Shown piece after piece: positions 1 through 7,933 of a stretch of DNA of 64,000 bases. Made by a program: the position numbers and the translations under genes. Within the stretch, counting starts at the first letter, position 1. The number at the start of each line of letters is the position of its first letter. The notes beneath the pieces are model-generated. The model ran no database searches, had not been told where the DNA came from, and was given only the letters and a program-made list of their open reading frames with translations. The DNA comes from Chryseobacterium oryzae (lineage in GTDB: Bacteria; Bacteroidota; Bacteroidia; Flavobacteriales; Weeksellaceae): the NCBI RefSeq assembly GCF_022811665.1, contig NZ_CP094529.1, forward strand, positions 1,860,001 to 1,924,000. The letters are read 5' to 3'.

Positions 1-1
1 T

Positions 2-373
2 CTATCTGTGCTGGTCTATAAGAATCATATTTCCGTCGGGATCTTTAAGATAAATATGTTCCGGTCCAGAAGAGTTTTCGTCTGCTTCTTTTTGCAATTC
101 TACTTTATTATTTTTCAAATGTTTCTGAATTTCTCTTACATCATCAAAAATTTCCAAGTTTTGCGCATTTTCATCCCAACCCGGATTGAAAGTGAGCATA
201 TTCCCATCAAACATTGCCTGAAAAAGCCCGATAAGTGTGGTTCCGTTCTTCATTATAAGATAGTTTTGCTCTACGCTTCCACCCATTTCTTTAAAGCCGA
301 GTATTTCATAAAACTCTTTAGATTTCAAGAGGTCTTTCACACTCAAACTAATAGAAAATGCACCTAATTTCAT
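2..373 (-). CDS. VOC (glyoxalase/bleomycin-resistance fold) protein
   Basis: This 123-residue protein has the size and beta-alpha-beta-beta-beta layout of a one-module VOC protein. It opens with SISLSVKDLLKSKEFYEILGF and ends with the usual DPDGN turn before the last strand. The first-strand metal ligand, normally His, is Ser here, and the usual terminal Glu is replaced by Asp (ILID). Glyoxalase I activity is therefore unlikely, and a binding or dioxygenase-like role is possible. The stop codon lies at bases 2-4, so the gene is complete. It is the last visible gene of a minus-strand group (868-1323, 378-852, then this gene). The substrate cannot be predicted. Confidence 0.8.
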   Translation of the reverse strand: MKLGAFSISLSVKDLLKSKEFYEILGFKEMGGSVEQNYLIMKNGTTLIGLFQAMFDGNMLTFNPGWDENAQNLEIFDDVREIQKHLKNNKVELQKEADENSSGPEHIYLKDPDGNMILIDQHR

Positions 374-377
374 ATTC

Positions 378-852
378 TTACTGATTTTTAAGTTTAGTTT
401 TAAGATTTAAATCTCCATCATAACTCTTCCAGTTTCCCACTAAATCAATAGTCTGATTTTCGATTTTTTCGGTTGCATTATTCCAGCGAAAGGCAAAGGT
501 GAATTTACCGGAGAAAACACCAGAATGTTTTCCTTTATTTTCTTCTGCCAATTCGTAATTTCCGAACACTAATCCTCTTTTTCTACCGTCTTTATATTGG
601 GGTAATGGTAAACTTACCTTCAAATTTTGTATAATTTAAATCTACCAAAGAGTAGCCGGAAACAAAATATTCCTGATCGTTTTTCTTATTCTGTTCCGAA
701 ATAGTAATTTTCAACTTAATCGGCTGGTTTTTGTTGCCAATTGTACCTATGTAAGGATTAGAATTATTCTGCCAAACATTGGAAATATTCGGCATTTGGG
801 AAAATAGGAACTGAGCAATGAACAGTAATAAAAGAAATATTTTCCTCTTCAT
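378..852 (-). pseudogene. Small secreted protein gene broken by a +1 frameshift
   Basis: Two overlapping frames look like halves of one gene. The upstream frame (852 to about 592) starts with a signal peptide, MKRKIFLLLLFIAQFLFSQ, and runs to EGKFTITPI then stop. The downstream frame (ending at 378) continues with QYKDGRKRGLVFGNYELAE and has no ATG of its own. The frames join if one base is removed from the G run at 599-602 (CCCC on the coding strand), giving about 157 residues. The repaired protein would be a small exported beta-rich protein of unknown function. The lesion is either a real homopolymer frameshift or a sequencing error, and I cannot tell which. Confidence 0.7.
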
Positions 853-867
853 AAAATTACTGTAAAA

Positions 868-1323
868 TTACACTCCAAATTGACTTAAATGATGATTGAG
901 ATGTTTCGCAAGCATATTATTCCATTCTTTTGACGATAATCTGCCGAAAGAGAAAGATTCTTTATCTTCAAACGCTGTAGCTCCCAATTGTTGGGTTTTT
1001 TGGATATATCCAATCAGTCTTTTCTTTTCATCATCAAAATTCTTTCTCTCTTTAATTATAAATTGGGGAGCGGTCGGAGAATCTTTCGTATAAGATTTTT
1101 CGCTTACAACCTTAGATTTCACAAAAGTTTTCAGTATAAATTTAGCAACTGTACCCGGCTTTTTATGTTTTTCGGGTTCGTAGATCATTTCGTAGGATAC
1201 ACAACAATGTGCCAACATCTGGTCGACAGTCATTCTCCCCCACAACCCATGAGTATCTTCAATTAAATTATTGATTCTGTTGATATAATTCTGTGCATCT
1301 TTTGCATCGAATACATTTTCCAT
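868..1323 (-). CDS. DUF1569 / DinB-superfamily protein
   Basis: This 151-residue, mostly helical protein carries the two hallmarks of the DUF1569 branch of the DinB four-helix superfamily. One is WGRMTVDQMLAHC near residues 28-40. The other is the C-terminal KHLNHHLSQFGV. The His residues in these two motifs are the usual metal ligands of DinB-fold proteins. Members are common in Bacteroidota and some DinB relatives are thiol transferases, but no reaction is established for this branch. It is probably co-transcribed with the frameshifted gene just downstream. Confidence 0.82.
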   Translation of the reverse strand: MENVFDAKDAQNYINRINNLIEDTHGLWGRMTVDQMLAHCCVSYEMIYEPEKHKKPGTVAKFILKTFVKSKVVSEKSYTKDSPTAPQFIIKERKNFDDEKKRLIGYIQKTQQLGATAFEDKESFSFGRLSSKEWNNMLAKHLNHHLSQFGV

Positions 1324-1424
1324 GATAATTTACTCTTTTATAACAAATATATCAGTTTTTTTTCTTGTGTGAAATATCAGAATGATTTCAGTTTAAGAAA
1401 AAATATTTCTTATGATTAAGACAC

Positions 1425-1458
1425 AAAAAATAGGAGCAGAATTTCTCCCGCTCCTATT
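1425..1458 (-). terminator. Intrinsic terminator of the 774-aa T9SS gene
   Basis: The arms AATAGGAGC (1429-1437) and GCTCCTATT (1450-1458) form a 9-bp stem. On the minus strand the stem is followed by a run of T. It lies 28 bases past the stop codon of the gene ending at 1486. Confidence 0.85.
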
Positions 1459-1485
1459 ATAATATTCAAAAAGAATGTTTAAAAA

Positions 1486-3810
1486 TTATTTCTTGATTGC
1501 TTTTACAGTTTGCTTAGTACCGTCATTCATATGAAGAACAACCAAATACATTCCAGCATTCAATTCGCTTAACTGAAGATTAGCTGTTGGTTTTTCGAAA
1601 GATTTCACCAATCTTCCAGCAACATCCATCACAGAAATAGATTTTATATTTTTAATGTCTGAAATATTCAATACATCAGTAAACGGGTTTGGATATACTT
1701 TAATATCGTTTTTAGTCTTAACAACTTCTGATGTTGATAAACTCGCATCATAAGCAGAAACTTTGAAAGTTCCGTTGTTAGTAGCACTGTAATTCCAAAC
1801 TCCAATTAAGAGTGTTTCTCCAGGAGTAATAGAATTAGCAGATGTTAAACTAAGTTTAGAAAACGATCCATCGTCTGAGCTATCGTCATCACAACCAATT
1901 TCTACGAGAGATCCACACGATCCGGAATATACTCCAAGAACTGTATCGGTAACTGAAGATCCTGCATCTGAATTTGTTTCTATAGTAATACTACCACTTG
2001 CCGGGACAACAACTTTATACCAAGTGTCCGCATATCGTATGGTTTGACAAGTTGTTGTTGCAGTAGCATCACTCGTAAGAGTAGCACCAACAGTGGTTCC
2101 TACAACAGAATTCTGAGCAAAATTAGCTCCAGGAGTTAAAGTAGTTGCATTTGAACAATTATCATTTACAGGAGGTGTTTTAAATGTACCTGTTATCCAA
2201 TTACTATTAGATGTAGTTGTACAGTTAGTTCTTATCCAATAATAATAGGTTGTATTTGCTACTACAGATGGTAAATTAACAGATGTTGCCGATGTAACTG
2301 TTCCTGCTGTTGGAGCTGTATTCACTGTTGAAACATAGTACTCATAACCAACTCCTGGTACAGGAGATACTGATGACCAGTTTAAAGTAGCTGTATTGTA
2401 TGTTAAATTTGTAATTGAGGAAGATGATGGCTCCGAACATGCCGGCTTAAGATCAATATTAATATCATCTAAATATATCTGATTCATATCTTCGTCCGAA
2501 TATGCCTGAAAGCCAAAATAATAAACCCCTGTTGTAGCTGGAGTAAAATCTACAAAATCATTGGTAATAACACCGCCAATTACACTAGGATAATCTCTAA
2601 GCAGATTAGTCATTCCGGCAGCGTTATTTGTACTTCCGTAAGCTACTTTCATTTTTTCGTTATATTGATAGCCAGTGGCATTAGAAAACTTATATTTTAT
2701 TCTGTAATTAACACCAGCTGTTAAATTGATTCCCTGTGTAAAAAACCAAGTATCTGCTGGTTCATTCGAATTATATGAATAATTTAGAACATTACCATTG
2801 AAACCAGCTGGTACAGTAGAAGATTGAGATATATCTTGCGTTTTCCAAATATTTCCTAATCCATAATTTACCGCAGTAGTACAACTTGGTAATGATGGAG
2901 CAGTAACACCATCAAAATTTTGAGCATAAGGAATAGTAGTTGAAACACAAGGAGTATTAAAGGTAAGAGCTCCTATCCAATAACCCTTATCTGAAGTAGA
3001 ACATACAGATCTAACCCATACATAATAAGTACTATTAGCAACCAAATTAGGCAAATTTGCAGATGTGGTATTAGATGTTACCGAATTGGTTGCATTTAAT
3101 ACAATTGTACTTGTAGGAAATGTTGATGAAGTACTATAATAAACTTCATATCCATTCGCAGGAACTGTTGAAGGTGCAGTCCACGATAATAGTGCATTAG
3201 ATGAAGAAATATTTGATGCCGCAATTCCTGATGGTTGCAAACATGTTGGGGGAGCAGATTGTGAAATTGCTACATTATCGAAATAATAAAATGAATCTCC
3301 TGAATTATCAGAAATTACATTAAACCTCACATAAAAAGTTGCTGAATTTGGAGGTATAAATGTAAATGTCTTTGTAGCACATGATGCGCTTTCTGTGTGA
3401 TTATTTTCATCGATTGTATAAACAGCTGTCCAAGGTCCTGATAAACTCGATGCATATTCTACAGATATACTTCCAATTAGGTTAGATGCTGTTGGACTAC
3501 CAGGACCTGACCATGAATAATCCAATACCTTATAATCAAAAGACATTGTTATTTGCCCCTGATTATTTCCAGTCATCTGAGGGGAAGTTAACTGCCCAGC
3601 GTTCCCATAATATCTTTCTCCTCTAATAGTTCCACCAGATGAACCACAAATTTCGGAAGGATCTGTTATATCCTCAAAAACATCTCCAAACAATTTTTGA
3701 GAAGAGGTCCAGCCATTAAGACCAGAAGCTGTCCAGTCTTGTGTGTATGACACCTGAGCCATCATAAATACTCCAAAAAGTATTTGACTTAATAATAAAA
3801 TTTTCTTCAT
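1486..3810 (-). CDS. T9SS type A cargo protein with FN3 and PPC-like domains
   Basis: The 774-residue protein is exported and probably surface-anchored or released by the type IX system. In order: signal peptide (MKKILLLSQILFGVFMMAQ), a jelly-roll/MAM-like domain (about 22-185), a fibronectin III domain (about 190-285), a second jelly-roll domain (about 290-450), another FN3 (about 455-545), and a PPC-like beta domain with an acidic CDDDSSDDGS loop (about 548-690). The end is a typical T9SS type A sorting domain starting VYPNPF and finishing KQTVKAIKK. No catalytic domain is visible, so an adhesin or carbohydrate-binding role is inferred. It lies in tandem with a second cargo gene (3983-7690) whose sorting domain is almost identical. 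Confidence 0.9.
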   Translation of the reverse strand: MKKILLLSQILFGVFMMAQVSYTQDWTASGLNGWTSSQKLFGDVFEDITDPSEICGSSGGTIRGERYYGNAGQLTSPQMTGNNQGQITMSFDYKVLDYSWSGPGSPTASNLIGSISVEYASSLSGPWTAVYTIDENNHTESASCATKTFTFIPPNSATFYVRFNVISDNSGDSFYYFDNVAISQSAPPTCLQPSGIAASNISSSNALLSWTAPSTVPANGYEVYYSTSSTFPTSTIVLNATNSVTSNTTSANLPNLVANSTYYVWVRSVCSTSDKGYWIGALTFNTPCVSTTIPYAQNFDGVTAPSLPSCTTAVNYGLGNIWKTQDISQSSTVPAGFNGNVLNYSYNSNEPADTWFFTQGINLTAGVNYRIKYKFSNATGYQYNEKMKVAYGSTNNAAGMTNLLRDYPSVIGGVITNDFVDFTPATTGVYYFGFQAYSDEDMNQIYLDDINIDLKPACSEPSSSSITNLTYNTATLNWSSVSPVPGVGYEYYVSTVNTAPTAGTVTSATSVNLPSVVANTTYYYWIRTNCTTTSNSNWITGTFKTPPVNDNCSNATTLTPGANFAQNSVVGTTVGATLTSDATATTTCQTIRYADTWYKVVVPASGSITIETNSDAGSSVTDTVLGVYSGSCGSLVEIGCDDDSSDDGSFSKLSLTSANSITPGETLLIGVWNYSATNNGTFKVSAYDASLSTSEVVKTKNDIKVYPNPFTDVLNISDIKNIKSISVMDVAGRLVKSFEKPTANLQLSELNAGMYLVVLHMNDGTKQTVKAIKK

Positions 3811-3934
3811 ATAAATTTTTTTTGAATTATTTAATAAAATTATAAAATAACAATGAAGTCAACAATAAAAAATAAAAAAAATATTTTTTTATTAATAAAA
3901 ATTTAAAATCATAAAAATATCTACATTTTACAAT

Positions 3935-3963
3935 AAAAAAGGTGGCCTTCTCAGACCACCTTT
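3935..3963 (-). terminator. Intrinsic terminator of the 1235-aa T9SS gene
   Basis: The arms AAAGGTGG (3938-3945) and CCACCTTT (3956-3963) form a stem followed on the minus strand by T residues. It sits just past the stop codon at 3983 and separates the two T9SS genes, so they are probably separate transcripts. Confidence 0.85.
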
Positions 3964-3982
3964 AGTATAATAACTTTAAAAA

Positions 3983-6900
3983 TTATTTTTTAATTGCTTT
4001 TACAGTTTGCTTAGTACCGTCATTCATATGAAGAACAACCAAATACATTCCAGAACTCAATTCGCTTAACTGAAGATTAGCTGTTGGTTTTTCGAAAGAT
4101 TTTACCAATCTTCCAGCAACATCCATCACAGAAATAGATTTCACATTTTTAATGTCTGAAATATTCAACACATCAGTAAATGGGTTTGGATATACTTGAA
4201 TACTTTCTTTAGCAACAGCTTCAGAAGTACCTAAACATCCTACAGAACTAACAGTAGCTGTAACCATTTGTCTTGGACCTTCACAAGAACTTGAGAATTT
4301 CCAATTATATATATAATACCAGTAATTTGTTCCTAAACTGAAATTATTACCAGTTACGTTAATTGCAGATGATGTGTATGGGTAATTAGCACCCTCCGTA
4401 TTTCTATTTAAATTAATTGCCACACCTGTTCCCTGACCAATTCTATACCCTGTACCTACAGATAATGGGTAATTTAACACAATTGTCTGTGCAGTATTAC
4501 CTCCAGTCACTGTAACGGTATAAGGAATATTAATTAATGTTACACCTGCACTATTACGAATTTCGATTGCAGAATTAGCTCCTACAGCAGCTGTAGGAAA
4601 TACATCAATACTTACTAAAGTGGTTGGTACGGTAACATCGAATATTTGATAGTATGTTGTAACATCATAACTTGTTGCACTGATGCTTGATAATGCACTT
4701 GGATTTACAGGACCTACATCACCTGACACTCCATTAGATTTAGCTGAAGCATAATAATTAGTAGTCGTTGATAAAACTGGCGTAGTATATGTTAATCCCG
4801 TACCTAAAACTGTACCTGCAGTCGCTGCATCATACCATGTGATAGTAGCTCCACTTTCTGCAGTTGCTGAAAGAGTTGCTGTATTACCAGGACAAACCGT
4901 TGTTCCTGTAGTAGAAAGCAAAGCTGGAGGTTGACATAATGTTACAAAAGTTGCTACTGAAGTCCAAGAACTTCTATCAGGACCATTACACACCGATCTT
5001 ACCCAAACGTAATATGCTGTAGAAGGAGATAATCCACTTATTGGGGCTGAAGTTGTTAAAGAGGTTACTGAGTTTGTCGCATTTAAAGGAGTTGTAAATG
5101 TCGGTGCTGTACTCGAAGAACTATAATACACCTCATATCCATTAGATGGAACTGTAGAAGGAGCAGTCCAAGTTGCAGTAGCTCCAGACGTTGTAACACT
5201 TGAAGGAGTTATTGCCAAAGCAGTAGGAACAAAACAAGTAACTACAGTTGTGAAATTCCTTTCAGAACATCCTAAAGAGGTACTTGTTGCATTATATCCA
5301 TTAATTGTATAAAAATATTTTAAACCATTATTTAAAGGCGTTGGTAAAGTATAAGTAAGAACATTACCTACATCAAAAGCATTTAAAACATCATTACCAC
5401 CAGAAGTAGTTCCAATTGTAATCTTATATCCAGTTGCATTAGCACTCGCTGCCCACGTAAAAGTAGGAGTAACAGAAACTCCTGTTGCTGCTGAAGCAGG
5501 AGCACTTACACTTGGACAAGCCGTTAAAGTAGTAAATGTTCTTTCAGAACAACCGGGAGTAGTACTTGTACTATTGTAGCTATTTAAAGTATAATAGTAT
5601 TTTGTTCCTAGAGCCAAAGAATTTGGCAAGGTATAAGTTGTTACGTTACCTACATCGAATGCATTTAAAACATCAGTTCCTCCAGATGTAGTTCCAATAT
5701 TTAATTTATAACCTGTAACTCCTGTAACAGCAGCCCAAGTAAATGTTGGCGTTAAAGATACCCCAGTTGCAGCTGAAGCAGGAGCACTTACTGTTGCACA
5801 ACCAGCTGTAGTAAAGCTTCTTTCCGTACAACTTAATGAAGAATTATAAGAATTATAAGCATTTAAGGTATAATAATACTTTGTCCCAATAGTTAAAGAT
5901 GTTGGCAATGTATATGTTGTAACATTCCCCAAATCGAAAGCATTAAGAATATTATTACCACCTGGAGTTGTACCTATTGTTAACTTATAACCTGTAGCAT
6001 CAGTTACAGCTGTCCATGTAAAAGTTGGAGTAAGCGAAACATTTGTAGCAGAAGATGAAGGCGCACTTACAGAAGGACAATTTAAGTTTTTAGTTGTAAA
6101 AGAAAATTCTGTACATCCTATAGCTGTACCATATGAATTGCTTGGTAAAACTTTTACATAGTATAATTTACCATACAATAATGGAGTTGTACTAGGTATT
6201 GTATAAGTAATTACATTACCCACATCAAAACTATTAAGAATATCAGTACCTCCAGGAGTCGTTCCAAGATTTATTTTGTAAGAAGTTGTCCCAACAGATG
6301 AAGTCCAACTTATTGTAGGAGCAAGAGCAACTCCAGTAGCATTATTAAGAGGAGCTGTAATAGTTGTACATGCAGGAGGAGTGGTATTTATTGATATATT
6401 TACATTATCCACATAGATATCACTGCCACCATTATCTCCAGTTGCCAAAAATCTTAAAATCGCAGTACTACTTACCGAAGGTAAAACAAAATCTTTGGTA
6501 GCCCACGTATCCTGAACTCCTATAGAAGAACCAATATTCGTAAAAGTATTTCCGCCATCCGTAGATAATTGAACTTGTAAAATATCAGTTCCTGAAGTAT
6601 TAAGGTAATTAAATGTTAAAAGTCTATCGCCAGAATTTCCCGAAAGATTTACGTATAAATCCATGTATCCAGATACATATAAGCAGTTATAAGAATGGAA
6701 TCTGGCAGCTGGTGTTACTGCAGGTGCAGAAACTGTTGAAGATCCTCCAACACCACTCCATCCTGAAGCACTTGTAAAACCACTATCGGTAATATCACTC
6801 GCTCTCCAAGAATTATCACCTCTTGAAGGCCAAGTTCTCCAATAGGTTGCATTTGGCAAGTCTGCAGTAGAGTTACCATTTACCCAGTTAGAAAAATTTT

Positions 6901-7690
6901 CGGTAAAAGGAATGGTTGCATAGGTAGTTGGAGCAGCTAACCAAGTTCCTGGGCTATAATTAAACGTTAGTCCAGATGCTGGTATCGTAACTCCTCCAGT
7001 AGTTCCAAATGTTACTGTAGAAGTTGTTGATGTACCAACTGCTGTTGAGGTCCAATCTGCCCCGGTCCTATTATTAAGATCAGATGCTTCCGCTCCCTTT
7101 AATCCAACCTGTCCTGTTGCAGTTGCACTTCCCGAAGCACAAGTTCCATAAACAATAGCAATAGAATTATTTGACGAATCTAATTGAATCTGAAAATTAA
7201 GTAATTGAGAAGAAGAACCTCCGCTTACTTTAAGATCTGTAAATTGTACTACAAATTTAGAACCAACTGTTTCATAAGCAATTTCGGAAGTTGTAGTATT
7301 AGCATTTACTAAATTGGCAGAAAAACCTGCTATTGCACCTTCTATGGTATTTGGAGCAGACGAATCAGTGGAAAGACCTGTCGTAGTTGAAGCTAAACTA
7401 GACGTTGCTCCAAAAGTAACAAACCCATTGTTGCTAATATAGACAGAATTGTAAGTCTTCCCATTATACTTAAAAGATGGTATTGTTACCAAACTAGAAA
7501 TACCATCAGTGGAAAGGGCAGATCCAGACTGCCAAACAGTTCGATTTGCCGAAAGCGGCGTGTAGGTACCAGATGTTTGCGAAAATCCATAACCATTGTT
7601 AGCATTTGGATTTACCGCAGTAGGTGGTCCTACCTGTGCATATACTCCAACGCTGAGAGCTAACATGCACGTTAGTAAAAGTTTTTTCAT
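3983..7690 (-). CDS. T9SS type A cargo protein with four tandem Ig/FN3-like repeats
   Basis: This 1235-residue exported protein starts with the signal peptide MKKLLLTCMLALSVGVYAQ. An N-terminal beta domain (about 20-245) and a jelly-roll domain (about 260-435) follow. Four Cys-led repeats of about 93-98 residues come next (about 440-820), each containing ATGV.LTPTFTW and a YKL.IGTT.GG core. An FN3 domain (about 820-915), an Ig-like domain rich in TATLSATAES-type strands (about 917-985) and another beta domain follow. The C-terminus is a T9SS type A sorting domain (VYPNPF to KAIKK). There is no obvious enzyme module. A long stalk-like adhesin is a reasonable inference. Confidence 0.9.
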   Translation of the reverse strand: MKKLLLTCMLALSVGVYAQVGPPTAVNPNANNGYGFSQTSGTYTPLSANRTVWQSGSALSTDGISSLVTIPSFKYNGKTYNSVYISNNGFVTFGATSSLASTTTGLSTDSSAPNTIEGAIAGFSANLVNANTTTSEIAYETVGSKFVVQFTDLKVSGGSSSQLLNFQIQLDSSNNSIAIVYGTCASGSATATGQVGLKGAEASDLNNRTGADWTSTAVGTSTTSTVTFGTTGGVTIPASGLTFNYSPGTWLAAPTTYATIPFTENFSNWVNGNSTADLPNATYWRTWPSRGDNSWRASDITDSGFTSASGWSGVGGSSTVSAPAVTPAARFHSYNCLYVSGYMDLYVNLSGNSGDRLLTFNYLNTSGTDILQVQLSTDGGNTFTNIGSSIGVQDTWATKDFVLPSVSSTAILRFLATGDNGGSDIYVDNVNISINTTPPACTTITAPLNNATGVALAPTISWTSSVGTTSYKINLGTTPGGTDILNSFDVGNVITYTIPSTTPLLYGKLYYVKVLPSNSYGTAIGCTEFSFTTKNLNCPSVSAPSSSATNVSLTPTFTWTAVTDATGYKLTIGTTPGGNNILNAFDLGNVTTYTLPTSLTIGTKYYYTLNAYNSYNSSLSCTERSFTTAGCATVSAPASAATGVSLTPTFTWAAVTGVTGYKLNIGTTSGGTDVLNAFDVGNVTTYTLPNSLALGTKYYYTLNSYNSTSTTPGCSERTFTTLTACPSVSAPASAATGVSVTPTFTWAASANATGYKITIGTTSGGNDVLNAFDVGNVLTYTLPTPLNNGLKYFYTINGYNATSTSLGCSERNFTTVVTCFVPTALAITPSSVTTSGATATWTAPSTVPSNGYEVYYSSSSTAPTFTTPLNATNSVTSLTTSAPISGLSPSTAYYVWVRSVCNGPDRSSWTSVATFVTLCQPPALLSTTGTTVCPGNTATLSATAESGATITWYDAATAGTVLGTGLTYTTPVLSTTTNYYASAKSNGVSGDVGPVNPSALSSISATSYDVTTYYQIFDVTVPTTLVSIDVFPTAAVGANSAIEIRNSAGVTLINIPYTVTVTGGNTAQTIVLNYPLSVGTGYRIGQGTGVAINLNRNTEGANYPYTSSAINVTGNNFSLGTNYWYYIYNWKFSSSCEGPRQMVTATVSSVGCLGTSEAVAKESIQVYPNPFTDVLNISDIKNVKSISVMDVAGRLVKSFEKPTANLQLSELSSGMYLVVLHMNDGTKQTVKAIKK
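5234..6371 (-). repeat. Four coding tandem repeats of about 285 bp
   Basis: Within the 1235-residue T9SS protein, four successive units begin near 6371, 6078, 5798 and 5519. Each unit opens with Cys (CTTITAP, CPSVSAP, CATVSAP, CPSVSAP) and shares the segment FD.GNV.TYT.P and a closing C.E..FTT. The third and fourth units are the most alike, which suggests recent duplication. These are protein-domain repeats, not a CRISPR array. Confidence 0.9.
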
Positions 7691-7876
7691 ACTCAGTTAA
7701 ATTAAAATTAGGTGGCTAATTTAATAAAAATTAACATTACAATTTAAATAAATTATTATTTTCTTTAAAAATTTACTATAACAAACTCAAAAGCATTAAA
7801 AATTTACTAAACATTTGTTTAATTCTATGATAAACAATCATATTCTATTTATTAACAATTAAATTAATTTCAAATA

Positions 7877-7910
7877 AAATCGCAGTTCAAAATAATCTGA
7901 ACTGCGATTT
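7877..7910 (-). terminator. Terminator hairpin downstream of dnaE
   Basis: AAATCGCAGTTCA and TGAACTGCGATTT form a 13-bp perfect stem (7877-7889 and 7898-7910). On the minus strand it is followed by a short T-rich stretch, 24 bases past the dnaE stop. The rest of 7691-7876 is AT-rich and shows no gene. Confidence 0.8.
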
Positions 7911-7933
7911 ATATTTAATATTTTAGAGATACA

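Noticed and set aside
8..367. Plus-strand open frame of 119 codons over the VOC gene
   Set aside because: It is the antisense shadow of the VOC gene, which has family features; the shadow has none.
5234..6371. Regularly spaced repeats that could be taken for a CRISPR array
   Set aside because: Units are about 285 bp, in frame and encode a repeated protein domain; there are no short repeats with unique spacers.
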